Source: Phaeobacter gallaeciensis (GTDB lineage: Bacteria > Pseudomonadota > Alphaproteobacteria > Rhodobacterales > Rhodobacteraceae). Taken from it: 64,000 bases of DNA. Positions 1-8,405 of this stretch are shown here, piece by piece. The DNA is taken from positions 3,758,001-3,822,000 of the forward strand of contig NZ_CP015124.1 in NCBI RefSeq assembly GCF_001678945.1, written 5' to 3'. Under the pieces are notes generated by a model. The model worked only from the letters and a program-made list of their open reading frames with translations. It made no database searches and was not told the origin of the DNA. Both the position numbers and the translations under genes were made by a program. How positions within the stretch are numbered: position 1 is the stretch's first letter; every line of letters starts with the position of its first letter.

Positions 1-263
1 TCGCTGTTGAGCTGGAGCGCCAGTCGAAGGACGCGCTGCAGGCCTTTGAAAATGCCGTGCGCCAGTTCGATCAAGTGATGGAGTGCTACCTGATGACAGG
101 CAGTCGCGATATCCTGCTGCGGGTGGTGGCGCAGGATCTGACGGATTTCGACCGCTTTCTGGAAGAGCAGTTGATGCGGGTGCCGGGGATCCGCAATACG
201 CGGTCCAGCTTCACCCTGCGCACCATGATCCGCCGCGATGTGTTGCCCGGCGGACCTGGCTGA
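1..263 (+). CDS. Lrp/AsnC family transcriptional regulator, C-terminal part
   Basis: The reading frame is open from the window edge (codons from base 3) to a TGA at 261-263, giving the last 86 residues of a protein whose start lies outside the window. The text (FDQVMECYLMTGSRDILLRV, then the ending around VPGIRNTRSSFTLRTM) is the ligand-binding RAM/AsnC domain of Lrp-type regulators; the N-terminal helix-turn-helix is missing only because of the window edge. These proteins sense amino acids and usually control amino-acid transport or catabolism. The target is unknown because the upstream neighbour is not visible. Family assignment is firm, specific function is not. Confidence 0.85.
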   Translation, partial: AVELERQSKDALQAFENAVRQFDQVMECYLMTGSRDILLRVVAQDLTDFDRFLEEQLMRVPGIRNTRSSFTLRTMIRRDVLPGGPG

Positions 264-379
264 GGCGGCCAGTGCAGGAGGGATGTGAAAAGAGGAAGCC
301 GAAAAAGAAGCAGACTGGTGAAAATCTTCATATCCCCCTCTTGCAGAGTGGTGATCCTGACGGTAATACCCGATCCCAC

Positions 380-454
380 GGGTGATTAGCTCAGTGGTAG
401 AGCGCTTCGTTCACATCGAAGATGTCAGGAGTTCAAATCTCTTATCACCCACCA
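380..454 (+). tRNA. tRNA-Val (anticodon CAC)
   Basis: A full cloverleaf can be drawn. The acceptor arms are GGGTGAT (380-386) and ATCACCC (444-450), and ACCA follows at 451-454, so CCA is encoded. The D-arm is GCTCAGTGGTAGAGC. The anticodon stem is CTTCG/CGAAG around the loop TTCACAT, with anticodon CAC at 412-414, and the T-loop is TTCAAAT. It reads GUG codons. No convincing terminator follows in the 65 bases before the next gene. Confidence 0.95.
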
Positions 455-520
455 TTCCCTCTTTTATAATTTACTCGTTTGAGTGTTAGCGCGCGCAGGG
501 AACTCCGATCTTAGTCTCGG

Positions 521-1204
521 TTATAGGCTTAATATCGACCGTAATCGCTCTATGGAGACCTCGTTCGCGGGTTTGTCCAGAACCACCGTTCCGGCGTCGA
601 GGCCGAGATACCAATCGGAAATACCGGTCAGAAAGCTGAGGTTCTGTTCGCACAACAGAATACCGGCTCCGGCTTTCGCACGGTCCATCAGGCACTCCGC
701 CATATGGGCGATGTTTTCCGGCTGAACGCCCTCGGAGGGTTCATCAAGGACAATCACCTTTGTGTCCTCGATCATAGCGCGGACAAAGGCCAGGATTTTA
801 CGCTCACCGCCGGACATGGTGCCTGCGGGCTGGTCCAGCCGTTCTGCCAGCCTTGGGAAGCGGTCGAAATACCTCTCTGGTCCCTCCCGGTTGCTGCCGA
901 GGGTCAGGTTCTCCCTGACCGTCAGATCGTCGAACACCATCGATGTCTGGGGCATGTAACCGATGCCGCGTTTGCGCCGGGCATGCGAAGGACGTGAGGC
1001 GACAGAATGCCCTTCCAGCCGGATATCACCAGCCCCCGTAATCAGGCTGCCCTGCACAAGTCGTGCAAGGGTGGTCTTGCCGACACCGTTCCGGCCAAAG
1101 ACGCCCAGAACACTGCCTGCTTCGATCCGGGCCGAGACGTTGAACAGAACATGGGTGTCCCGGTAGCCGCCGGTCAGATTGTCGATTTCCAGAAGCGAGG
1201 TCAT
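521..1204 (-). CDS. ABC transporter ATP-binding protein (LivF-like), amide/branched-chain amino acid type
   Basis: The 227-residue ATPase belongs to the LivF group of the HAAT (hydrophobic/polar amino acid) ABC importers. It has Walker A GRNGVGKTT near residue 37, the signature MSGGERK near residue 129 and Walker B VIVLDEPSEG near residue 148. It should power uptake with the fused permease/ATPase encoded just upstream, whose stop codon overlaps this start by 4 bases, so the two are translationally coupled. It is the last gene of a minus-strand unit that begins with a LuxR regulator and an amidase at 7164. The substrate cannot be read from this protein; context favours amides or urea-like compounds over leucine. 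Confidence 0.88.
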   Translation of the reverse strand: MTSLLEIDNLTGGYRDTHVLFNVSARIEAGSVLGVFGRNGVGKTTLARLVQGSLITGAGDIRLEGHSVASRPSHARRKRGIGYMPQTSMVFDDLTVRENLTLGSNREGPERYFDRFPRLAERLDQPAGTMSGGERKILAFVRAMIEDTKVIVLDEPSEGVQPENIAHMAECLMDRAKAGAGILLCEQNLSFLTGISDWYLGLDAGTVVLDKPANEVSIERLRSILSL

Positions 1205-2946
1205 TTGGTGCCTCCCGCATAGACGGCCTGAACCTCGGGATTGCTGCGCACCTTGTCGAAGCTGTCAAAGGCGAGCACCTGTCCGAGGTGCAGGACCAGA
1301 ACCTTGTCCGAGATCGCCTGAACGATGCTCATGTCGTGTTCGATGACGATGACCAGACCGCCGGTTTGTGCCTGATATGTCCGCACAAGTTCGGTCATCA
1401 ACGCCGTTTCATCCGGGGAAAGCCCTGCACAGGGTTCGTCCAGCAGCAATACCCGAGGCTCAGATGCGATGGTCATGGCGTATTCCAGAAACTGACGGTG
1501 GCCTTGTGGCAGATGTGCGACCGGCGCGACCAGATCTTCCTGCAGAGGCACCGCGGGGCGTTTTAAAAGCTCCGTCAGCGATTCCGATCGCCAGTGCAGG
1601 GTCGCGGGGCGCAGCAGATCCACCAGCCGTGCCCGGTTGGCCATCATGGCAAGCGCCAGGTTGTCTGAAACGTTCATGGAAAAGAACACGGAGGGCACCT
1701 GCAACTTGCGGCCAATGCCGCTGCGCAGCGCCTTGTAAGGAGGGCGCGCGTGAATGTTGCGCGACCCCAATGCAATGCTGCCGCCGGTGATCTGCAGGTT
1801 GCCGGTGATCGCGTTGAGCGTGCTGGTCTTGCCCGCGCCATTTGGCCCGATGACGCTGATGATGCCGGTCGAGGGCGTGTCAAAGGTCACGCCGTTCAGG
1901 ATTCGGACGACACCGATCTGCAGATGAACATCGTCAAATCGCAGCGCGCCGGAGGCGTTGGTCGGTTTGCTTGGCGGAGCCGCGATGGAGGGCGCGCGCC
2001 TGCCGGGCGTTGCGGGCCGGATGCGCCGGTATACGGTCTCCAGCAACTCCGCGATGCCGCCGGGGGCCTTCAGCACCACTAGAATGAAAGCCAAGGCCAT
2101 CAATAGTTCCCAATAGGGGAAACTGTCGCGCAGCTCGGCTGAGGCCCAGCCGACGATGACGGCTCCGATCAGCGGGCCAAGCACGTGAAACCGGCCGCCC
2201 ACAGCGGTCAGGATGACCATTTCAGCGGAGAGGCCGAACCCCATCGAGGTGGGCGTCACGATCCCCTGATGCGAAGCAAAAAGCCCCCCGGCCAGGGCCG
2301 CAATGGCGGCAGAGAAAGCAAAGGCTGCGCCTTTGATGACATGGGTCGGAAATCCTAGCAGTTGCAGGCGCGGTTCGTTGTCGGCCACGGCCTTGGCGAT
2401 CAGGTTGACCGGAAGTCGGTTCAGGATGAACAGCAACAGGCTGACCAACACTGTGGCTGCCGCGATGACGTAGTAAAAACTTCCGAAGGGATCGAGATTG
2501 CCGAGGCTGGGAAACCCACTCATCCCGTTGAAGCCGCCGGTAAGCGGCGTGGCGGTTCCGGCGATCTGTTCGGCGATCATCACCAAGGCGAGTGTGATCA
2601 GTGAAAAGTATGGACCGCTTTCCTTCCGACCGCGAAAGATCAGCGTGGCCAGAAGGAAAGCTAACACGGCGATGGCAGCCAATACGGTGAAGGCCAGGAG
2701 GAGGTCGATGCCGAGTCCGTTTCCTGCGCGCAGGGTGCTCGCCGTGACATAGGCGGAAAATCCGAAGAACAGTGCCTGCCCCAGCGGCAGCACCCCGGTC
2801 TTGCCCCAGAGGTAGCCGATGCCTTGCGCTGCGATGCCATAGATCAGGTACAGCCCGATCTGGTAGGCCGTGAAGTCGCCGAACACCTCGGGGATCAGGA
2901 GAAGCACTGCCAGAAGCAGGCTAACGGGAAGAAGAACGGATACCAT
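1201..2946 (-). CDS. Fused ABC permease/ATPase (LivM-LivG type)
   Basis: The 581-residue protein joins two transporter parts. Residues about 1-310 are a multi-helix LivM-type inner-membrane permease (hydrophobic from the first residues; GLGIDLLLAFTVLAA and GHPT-like loops around GFPTHVIKGAAF). Residues about 340-581 are a LivG-type ATPase with Walker A GPNGAGKT, a degenerate signature LPQGHRQFLEYAM and Walker B LLLDEPCAGLSP. Fusion of these subunits is known in this transporter class but is less common than separate genes. The start overlaps the end of the LivH gene by 26 bases and the stop overlaps livF by 4, so this is an operon. The signature LPQGH in place of LSGGQ is a normal LivG feature. 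Confidence 0.9.
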   Translation of the reverse strand: MVSVLLPVSLLLAVLLLIPEVFGDFTAYQIGLYLIYGIAAQGIGYLWGKTGVLPLGQALFFGFSAYVTASTLRAGNGLGIDLLLAFTVLAAIAVLAFLLATLIFRGRKESGPYFSLITLALVMIAEQIAGTATPLTGGFNGMSGFPSLGNLDPFGSFYYVIAAATVLVSLLLFILNRLPVNLIAKAVADNEPRLQLLGFPTHVIKGAAFAFSAAIAALAGGLFASHQGIVTPTSMGFGLSAEMVILTAVGGRFHVLGPLIGAVIVGWASAELRDSFPYWELLMALAFILVVLKAPGGIAELLETVYRRIRPATPGRRAPSIAAPPSKPTNASGALRFDDVHLQIGVVRILNGVTFDTPSTGIISVIGPNGAGKTSTLNAITGNLQITGGSIALGSRNIHARPPYKALRSGIGRKLQVPSVFFSMNVSDNLALAMMANRARLVDLLRPATLHWRSESLTELLKRPAVPLQEDLVAPVAHLPQGHRQFLEYAMTIASEPRVLLLDEPCAGLSPDETALMTELVRTYQAQTGGLVIVIEHDMSIVQAISDKVLVLHLGQVLAFDSFDKVRSNPEVQAVYAGGTK

Positions 2947-3769
2947 CAGGTTTCAGCCAGAGAAAGAGAATGGAAAGAGTGAGAACAGCCAGATAGCCAT
3001 AGGTCTGATTGGCAACGGCCCCGAGGACGGATTGCGTTCCCGCGATAATGCCCGCGCCGATGCCCAGCCCTTCGAGGGAGCCAAGACCGCCGACCACAAG
3101 GGCAAAGAACGAGCGGATCAGGTAATCGAGCCCCATCATCGGCTCGATCCGGATGGTGGGCGCCAGGATCAACCCGGCCAGCCCGGCGGTGCAGCAGCCG
3201 AAGATAAAAGCGCCAGCCGACAGCCGGGCGGTATTGATGCCCACAGCCTCGGCCAGGTCCGGATTGCCGACCATCGCCTTGATCCGGGTGGCAACCTTGG
3301 ACCGGGCATTCCACCAGAACAATGCCGCGAAGCCTGCGAGGATGCCAAGGATGACGGCAATGCGATAGGCAGGGTAATCGGCGCCAAGAACACTGATCGT
3401 GCCGCTGATGGGCGGGGTGACGGATTGATAGCCCCGACCAAAGATCAGCTCCACCGCTTCGCGGAGCAGGATGGCGATGCCCCAGGTGGCCAGCAGGCTG
3501 TCGAACATCCGGCCATAGAGGTGACGGATGATCGTGCGCTCAAGCACGAAGGCCACCAGGGCAACGGTCAGCAGGCAAACCGGAACCTGCAGCCATGCAG
3601 GCAGACCCAGCGAGGAAGTGATGACCGGGGCATAGGCCCCGATCATTACGAATTCCCCATGTGCCATATTCATGATCTGAAGCTTGCCAAACACGATGGC
3701 CAGCCCCAATGCGACCAGCGCCAGGGTGCTGATCTGCCAGGCAAGGTTGAGGACAAGAACGGAGGACAT
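2921..3769 (-). CDS. ABC permease, LivH type
   Basis: This 282-residue membrane protein is the second permease of the HAAT importer. It carries LivH hallmarks: GLAIVFGKLQIMNMAHGEFVM split over an early helix, ALVVGGLGSLEGLGIGA near the C-terminus, and about eight hydrophobic segments. The open frame extends 90 bases further upstream, but that part overlaps the binding-protein gene. The ATG at 3767-3769 lies 10 bases after that gene's stop and opens directly with a hydrophobic helix (MSSVLVLNLAWQ), so it is preferred. It should pair with the LivM half of the fused subunit in the inner membrane. Confidence 0.9.
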   Translation of the reverse strand: MSSVLVLNLAWQISTLALVALGLAIVFGKLQIMNMAHGEFVMIGAYAPVITSSLGLPAWLQVPVCLLTVALVAFVLERTIIRHLYGRMFDSLLATWGIAILLREAVELIFGRGYQSVTPPISGTISVLGADYPAYRIAVILGILAGFAALFWWNARSKVATRIKAMVGNPDLAEAVGINTARLSAGAFIFGCCTAGLAGLILAPTIRIEPMMGLDYLIRSFFALVVGGLGSLEGLGIGAGIIAGTQSVLGAVANQTYGYLAVLTLSILFLWLKPDGIRSSSR

Positions 3770-3779
3770 GGGCGCAGGC

Positions 3780-4928
3780 TCAGTCCGCGCAGGCTTCGGA
3801 GGAGGCCACCTTGTCGAAGGAGGCAACGATGTCGAAGGTGCCGCCACTGCCATCGGCAAGATAGATCGTCTGCGCCATATGGCGTCCGGTCAGTGTGTTT
3901 TCACCGCGGGGCGTGCTCCATGTGGTACCTTCGGCGGCGGCATCCATCGCGGCAACGTCAAGGCTGCCCGCCTTGTTCGCGAGCGCGGCCAGCAGCATCA
4001 GCCCTTCATAAGCGGACTGACCAAGGCCATTCAGAGCCGGTGCATCCGCCCCGAAGGCTGCCGTGTAATCCGCCGCAAAGGAAACCGCAGCGTCTGAGTC
4101 GATGGAGGCAAAGTATCCCGAAGAGGAGAAAAGCCGGTCCGCGTTCTCTGCACCGATGCCCGCAAGGGTGTTTTCCTCGATCAATGTACCAAGTCGGAGG
4201 GCCTGCTCTTCCAGACCAAACCCCGCAAAGCTGACGTTGAAGCCGACGGACCCGCCCCCGACCAACGTGATCAGAATGGCGTCGGCGCCGCTTTCCTTGA
4301 TGCGTTGCAGCGAGGAGTCGAATTCAGAAACCGTGAAAGGCACGTATTCCTCGCCCACCACTTCACCGCCTGCATCGGCGATATAGTTCTTCGCGAGCGC
4401 ATTTGTGTCGCGCGGCCAGTTGTAATCATGGCCGATCAGATACCATTTCGACGCGCCTTCGTTTTCTGCCAGATAGGGGATCACCGGTGCCAGCTGCTGG
4501 CTGGGGGTTTCGCCGGTGACATATAGGCCGGGCGCGCAGGAGTTGCCTTCGTATACAGGGGTGTAGACATAGGGAACTTGCCCGTTGAAACGCCCGATCA
4601 GCGCTTCGCGCACTGCGGAATCATGCATGCCGACAAAGGCTTGCGCGCCTTCGCCCTTCCACAGGCGCAATGCGGCCTGTGCAGCCTCGGCCGGGGGCAC
4701 GCCGACATCGGCGAATACCAGTTCGATTGCCTCGCCGTTGATGCCACCGCCCGCGTTGATCTGCTCGGCCGCCAATGTGGCCGAGTTGCGGGTGGAAGGG
4801 CCAAACAGGCCTGCCGGGCCAGAATCCGGCACCAGCACGCCCACCTTGATATCGGCGGCGGCAGAGACCGTCCCAAGGGCCAGCGCCACCGCAGCGCTGG
4901 CAAAGAGTTTGGTTGTTGCTTTCAGCAT
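3780..4928 (-). CDS. Periplasmic substrate-binding protein of HAAT ABC importer, amide/urea-like
   Basis: The 382-residue protein begins with a typical Sec signal peptide (MLKATTKLFASAAVALALG, probable cleavage after SAAA near residue 25). It then shows a type I periplasmic-binding fold (IKVGVLVPDSGPAGLFG; AAEQINAGGGING). The segment PYVYTPVYEGNSCAPGLYVT followed by TPSQQLAPVIPYL resembles the AmiC/FmdD/UrtA branch that binds short amides or urea more than the leucine-binding branch. It lies 29 bases downstream of the amidase gene and just before livH, so binding, transport and hydrolysis genes are contiguous. The amide specificity is inferred from this resemblance and from context. Confidence 0.82.
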   Translation of the reverse strand: MLKATTKLFASAAVALALGTVSAAADIKVGVLVPDSGPAGLFGPSTRNSATLAAEQINAGGGINGEAIELVFADVGVPPAEAAQAALRLWKGEGAQAFVGMHDSAVREALIGRFNGQVPYVYTPVYEGNSCAPGLYVTGETPSQQLAPVIPYLAENEGASKWYLIGHDYNWPRDTNALAKNYIADAGGEVVGEEYVPFTVSEFDSSLQRIKESGADAILITLVGGGSVGFNVSFAGFGLEEQALRLGTLIEENTLAGIGAENADRLFSSSGYFASIDSDAAVSFAADYTAAFGADAPALNGLGQSAYEGLMLLAALANKAGSLDVAAMDAAAEGTTWSTPRGENTLTGRHMAQTIYLADGSGGTFDIVASFDKVASSEACAD

Positions 4929-4957
4929 TTTTATTCTCCCTGTGTGGATGTAGGCGT

Positions 4958-6340
4958 CTATCGCGCCATTGATTTTTCTGCGGCCCGCGCCAAAGCGAGC
5001 AGTGCACGGTCCTTGCCGGGCAGGCCGTCAAACTCGATGCCGACCGGAAGGCCCGAGGAAAGGGGGCACGGAAGCGAGATGCCTGGGGCGCCGATATTCG
5101 ATCCAAGGTCGGTATTGCGGATGTAGGTGGGGAAGGTGGGGCATTGGTCACCGTTCAATGTAACGGTTTCGTCCTCACCGATGGGCCGTGCGGGCAGGGG
5201 GGTAGTCGGGAAGACAATCGCGTCCAATCCGTTGTCTTCGAAGACCTTGCCGTAGATCTGCCGCATCGCGGGGCGGCGCACATCCATCGCAGCCCGGTAG
5301 GCGGCTTCCGGCATCGCCTCGTCCCCCAGCTGACTGCCGATGGCGCCTGCCACATCAGGGGATCCGATGCCCTTGATGAGTGTTTCAAAGGAAACCTCTG
5401 GCGCGTGTTCGGCCAGATAGGCAGGAAGGTCACGCATGACCTCGTAGAAAACGACCGGGAAGCTGAAGGCTTCGTTGTGCGGCCAGATGCCATCGAAATC
5501 GACGTCGACAAGCTTAGCTCCCGCCGCCGACAGCACCGAAAGCTGCGCCTCGACCGCTGCGTCAACCACCGGATCGAGGTTGTCATAGAACATGTTCCGG
5601 GGCACGCCCAGCGTGACATCGGTCATAGCTCGCTCCGCGAGCGCGGCATCATCGCCGGATAGGACGCCATCGAAGAGGGCGATGTCGCGGGTGCTGCGGG
5701 CCAGGGTGCCGACAGTGTCGCGGGTGTGGGAGATCGGCACGACCCCGTCGCTGTCATAGCGCCCGGTGGTTGGGCGGAAACCAATCACTCCGCACAGTGC
5801 TGCAGGAATGCGGCAGGAGCCGCCCGTATCCGTGCCGAGACCCGCCGGGAATATCCCGGCTGCAACAGCGGCAGCGGTGCCGCCGGAGGAGCCGCCGGCG
5901 ATCAGGCCGGGATCTGCCGGATTGTGCACCGCGCCGGTGACCGCATTGTTCGAAGTGATCCCGAAGGCGAGCTCGTGCATCCCCGCCTTGGCGCCGATGA
6001 AACCGCCCGCCTTGGTGATGCGCTGCACAACACCGGCATCGGTGGCCGGAGTATGCCTCAAAAGCGCCTTGGTACCGCCGGAGGTCGGATAGGCCGTTGT
6101 GTTGATATTGTCCTTGGCCACGATGGGCAGCCCGGCCAGCGCCGCCTCCGGGTGGGCTTCAAAGGCTGCGGCCGCCGCCTGGACAACCTGCCCGGCATCG
6201 AAACTTTGCAGCGCATTCAGATCGGCGTGTTTCGCGGCCCGCTCTGCCAAGGCTTCGGCATAGGCCGCCGGTGAAACCGATCCTTCCTTGAGTGCAGCGA
6301 CCGTTGCAACGGCGTCCAAACGTTCCAAATCCAGCGTCAT
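4958..6340 (-). CDS. Amidase signature family hydrolase
   Basis: The 460-residue protein is an amidase-signature enzyme, which hydrolyses a carboxamide to acid and ammonia. The Ser-Ser-Lys triad is in place: Lys in LPIVAKDNINT (about residue 96), the cis-Ser in the Gly/Ser-rich stretch AGGSSGGTAAAVAAG, and the nucleophile in GLGTDTGGSCRIPAA. Length matches the indoleacetamide/mandelamide hydrolase branch, but sequence alone does not set the substrate. It has no signal peptide, so it should act on amide brought in by the ABC importer encoded immediately downstream. It starts 60 bases after the LuxR-type regulator on the same strand. The ammonia released would link it to nitrogen assimilation. 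Confidence 0.88.
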   Translation of the reverse strand: MTLDLERLDAVATVAALKEGSVSPAAYAEALAERAAKHADLNALQSFDAGQVVQAAAAAFEAHPEAALAGLPIVAKDNINTTAYPTSGGTKALLRHTPATDAGVVQRITKAGGFIGAKAGMHELAFGITSNNAVTGAVHNPADPGLIAGGSSGGTAAAVAAGIFPAGLGTDTGGSCRIPAALCGVIGFRPTTGRYDSDGVVPISHTRDTVGTLARSTRDIALFDGVLSGDDAALAERAMTDVTLGVPRNMFYDNLDPVVDAAVEAQLSVLSAAGAKLVDVDFDGIWPHNEAFSFPVVFYEVMRDLPAYLAEHAPEVSFETLIKGIGSPDVAGAIGSQLGDEAMPEAAYRAAMDVRRPAMRQIYGKVFEDNGLDAIVFPTTPLPARPIGEDETVTLNGDQCPTFPTYIRNTDLGSNIGAPGISLPCPLSSGLPVGIEFDGLPGKDRALLALARAAEKSMAR

Positions 6341-6399
6341 TCCTGTCTCCCTGATGGTTGGGAAACAGGATAGGTTTCGGCAGGATTACATTCCTATCA

Positions 6400-7164
6400 T
6401 CACAAATGATGATTTTTCTCGGCCAAGAAAGGTGCCAGCTGGGTACGCCGGTTCAGCCCGGATTTTCGGAAGATGGAGGCGATGTGGGAGCGCAGGGTCG
6501 GCTTGGAAAAGCCCAGTTTTGCGCAGAGTTCATCATCGCTGAGGCCGGTGATCAGCAGGTCGGCAACCTCGGCCTCGCGCACCGTCAGACCCAGATCATC
6601 GGCGATATGTGCAAACCGGAGAGAGGGCGTTTGCTGCGTGGAACTGCGCGCGCGGACCAGCGCGTTAACAAGGCTGGGCCCGACGGCATCCACGATCCGG
6701 GCATCCCGTGGCGTGAAATCCTCGCGGTTTGCGCCGCGCCAGATCCGCAGGTCGCCGATGTTGTCGCCCCGGTCATAGGCAAAGAAATCCATACCGTAGC
6801 ACAGGCCATCTTGCTTCAGGAAATCGTTGTAGAACTCGGTCTTGACCAGCCGGTCGTGGCGCATCACTTCGCTGACCGGCGTCGCCTTCTTGCGCTTTTG
6901 CAGGGTTGGTGTGATCGGGTCGTTGAACTGAAAATAGCTTTCGTAGCGGCGCAGGTTGTCGTCGCTCATGTTGATCTGAACGCAGGACACGAACCTCTGC
7001 TCGGCATCATCCCAGACGTAAGAGGCGAAATAATCCGCCTTGAGAAGATCCAGCATCTTTTGGCCGACACGGCGACGGACCTCGCAATGGTCAAAGGCAC
7101 CACTGAGGTCTCGCATGATCGAAAAGATCAGCTCGGTTTCTGTTTCGGTTAGCTTCACTGGCAC
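6400..7164 (-). CDS. LuxR-family transcriptional regulator of the amidase/transport locus
   Basis: The 254-residue protein has an N-terminal sensor-like region (residues 1-180) and a C-terminal LuxR/GerE helix-turn-helix (LTVREAEVADLLITGLSDDE through the recognition helix KPTLRSHIASIFRKSGL). The sensor region contains FQFNDPITPTLQKRKK, which resembles GAF/autoinducer-type domains of orphan LuxR proteins. I see no synthase gene nearby, so a homoserine-lactone ligand should not be assumed. The start is GTG at 7162-7164; no better in-frame start is visible upstream. An inverted repeat ACTGG-CA-CCAGT (7157-7168) covers this start codon. As first gene of the unit it probably controls the amidase and importer. 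Confidence 0.78.
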   Translation of the reverse strand: MPVKLTETETELIFSIMRDLSGAFDHCEVRRRVGQKMLDLLKADYFASYVWDDAEQRFVSCVQINMSDDNLRRYESYFQFNDPITPTLQKRKKATPVSEVMRHDRLVKTEFYNDFLKQDGLCYGMDFFAYDRGDNIGDLRIWRGANREDFTPRDARIVDAVGPSLVNALVRARSSTQQTPSLRFAHIADDLGLTVREAEVADLLITGLSDDELCAKLGFSKPTLRSHIASIFRKSGLNRRTQLAPFLAEKNHHL

Positions 7165-7486
7165 CAGTCGAAATGGAACACGTCATTACTGTTGCAGAAA
7201 GAAACATCCACAACAAGAGGAGCGCGTTGCAAGGTCGAGTCCCGACGCGGGCAAGGTGGGAAAATGGGCTGTATGGGAGGCTGTGCGGCTGAAGACCACG
7301 CAGTTTTATGTTCGGGCGCAACCGGAATTCGGCATCCCGTGCTGAATGCGAAAACTCCGCACAGACCGGGTGGCGCGACTGCAAGTGGCGTCCGCGGGCG
7401 TTAATAAGGGGGGGCAAAGGTAGAGCCAGGGGCGCCCGGCAAAATGCGCTGGCCCCCGGTCTGGTCTGCATACGTGGTGAGAACGG
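7165..7486. other. Intergenic region upstream of the LuxR regulator
   Basis: This 322-base space should hold the promoter of the minus-strand luxR-amidase-importer unit and the end of the nuclease transcript. No protein-like reading frame stands out: frames on both strands have poor composition and no recognisable similarity. I could not identify a convincing -35/-10 pair or a terminator. Confidence 0.5.
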
Positions 7487-8056
7487 TCAGTCCTGTTCGG
7501 CGTCCCAGTTCCAGGGCGGAGCGGTTTCGGCCTGCCAGATGCCGCGCGCATTGGCCTGCGCGATCGAGGCCTGCGGGACATAGCGGCCGTCGTTCTCATG
7601 CGCCCAGGCCAGTCCTTCTTCGACCAGCAGGGCCCCGACGTCGACCCCATCGGCATCGCAGGTGGCCAAGTGTCGGCCATAGTGATCCTGATCGGTGCTA
7701 AAGCATTCCACCCGCTCAGCTTCGTTCACAATGGAGCGCACCCGTTGGCGCGCCTGGGCGGCGCAATCCCAATAGGACCCGTCCGGCGTGTTGCAGCGCT
7801 GCACCGCGAGCGGCGCATCAATATCGACGAGGCGGATGTTCAGATCGCCCATAGCCAGCGAATCGCCATCGATAACCCGAAAGTCCCGGCCCGGCGCCGA
7901 CACCAGCGGCACGACCTCACCGGCCAGTTTTTCGATGCTGTGCAACTGCAGAAAGATCTTTGCGGAAATGGGGTCGCCGGGCTGCAGATCGGCAGACATG
8001 GCAGCGCTGGCGGCGAAAGTAAGGGCGATACGGGCGGCAAGGTGTTTGATTTTCAT
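7487..8056 (-). CDS. Thermonuclease (SNase)-like secreted protein with altered catalytic site
   Basis: The 189-residue protein starts at ATG 8054-8056 (MKIKHLAARIALTFAASAAM), a clear signal peptide; the frame extends upstream but without signal character. The rest is a staphylococcal-nuclease-like OB fold: VIDGDSLAM, IRLVDIDAP, YGRHLATC and LVEEGLAWA. SNase enzymes use Arg35, Glu43 and Arg87. The arginines are present (IRLVD and YGRHL), but the position of the catalytic Glu in the usual DAPE motif is Leu here (DIDAPLAVQRC). It may have reduced or no nuclease activity, or may use another residue. Two pairs of cysteines suggest disulfides in the periplasm. Confidence 0.75.
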   Translation of the reverse strand: MKIKHLAARIALTFAASAAMSADLQPGDPISAKIFLQLHSIEKLAGEVVPLVSAPGRDFRVIDGDSLAMGDLNIRLVDIDAPLAVQRCNTPDGSYWDCAAQARQRVRSIVNEAERVECFSTDQDHYGRHLATCDADGVDVGALLVEEGLAWAHENDGRYVPQASIAQANARGIWQAETAPPWNWDAEQD

Positions 8057-8405
8057 CGGCGTGGCTTCTCTGATGATATTTGTCAGGTGGTGCTGATGGT
8101 TAAAAACTCGAATGAGCAGGATCATGCCCTCAAACAGGCCAATATTTGGTTAATGGCGGTGCAGACAGTGCCAGAGCGGTTCATCAGGGGCCCGCATGGC
8201 ACGCCGTTGGGGCGCCTATTCTCCCCCAGAAATCATACCGCTATGCCCCGCATCTCACCCTGGCCGAGCGGGGGGGGAATCCAGGGAAGCCGCCCCGGGC
8301 AGTCTCAGGTGTTCAGTCTGCAGGTCTGCAGAGAGGTAGGACAAGGGCCCTTGTGGGCCGCGCCGCAGTTCGGCTGCCACAAGGCTGCGGGCATAGGTGT
8401 CGGGT
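8057..8405. other. Gene-poor spacer with nested inverted repeats
   Basis: No credible gene was found in these 349 bases. The notable structure is at 8341-8384. ACAAGGGCCCTTGT (8341-8354) is a perfect 14-base palindrome, and its right half extends to CCTTGTGG (8349-8356), which is also complementary to CCACAAGG (8377-8384). The two pairings are mutually exclusive, as in terminator/antiterminator switches. The element lies between the small Cys-rich protein gene and the nuclease gene, both on the minus strand, so it would sit in the nuclease leader if they are co-transcribed. Confidence 0.45.

Noticed and set aside
2870-4234. 454-residue open frame on the plus strand opposite the ABC importer genes
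   Set aside because: It lies antisense to well-supported livM, livH and binding-protein genes. Composition is Arg/Pro/Gly-rich without any domain, as expected for shadow frames in GC-rich DNA.
380-7164. tRNA-Val plus the amide locus as a tRNA-integrated genomic island
   Set aside because: No integrase, no second copy of the tRNA 3' end and no change in base composition were seen.
6400-7164. LuxR protein as a quorum-sensing receptor
   Set aside because: No LuxI-type synthase is nearby and ligand-binding residues cannot be confirmed, so only a LuxR-type regulator is called.
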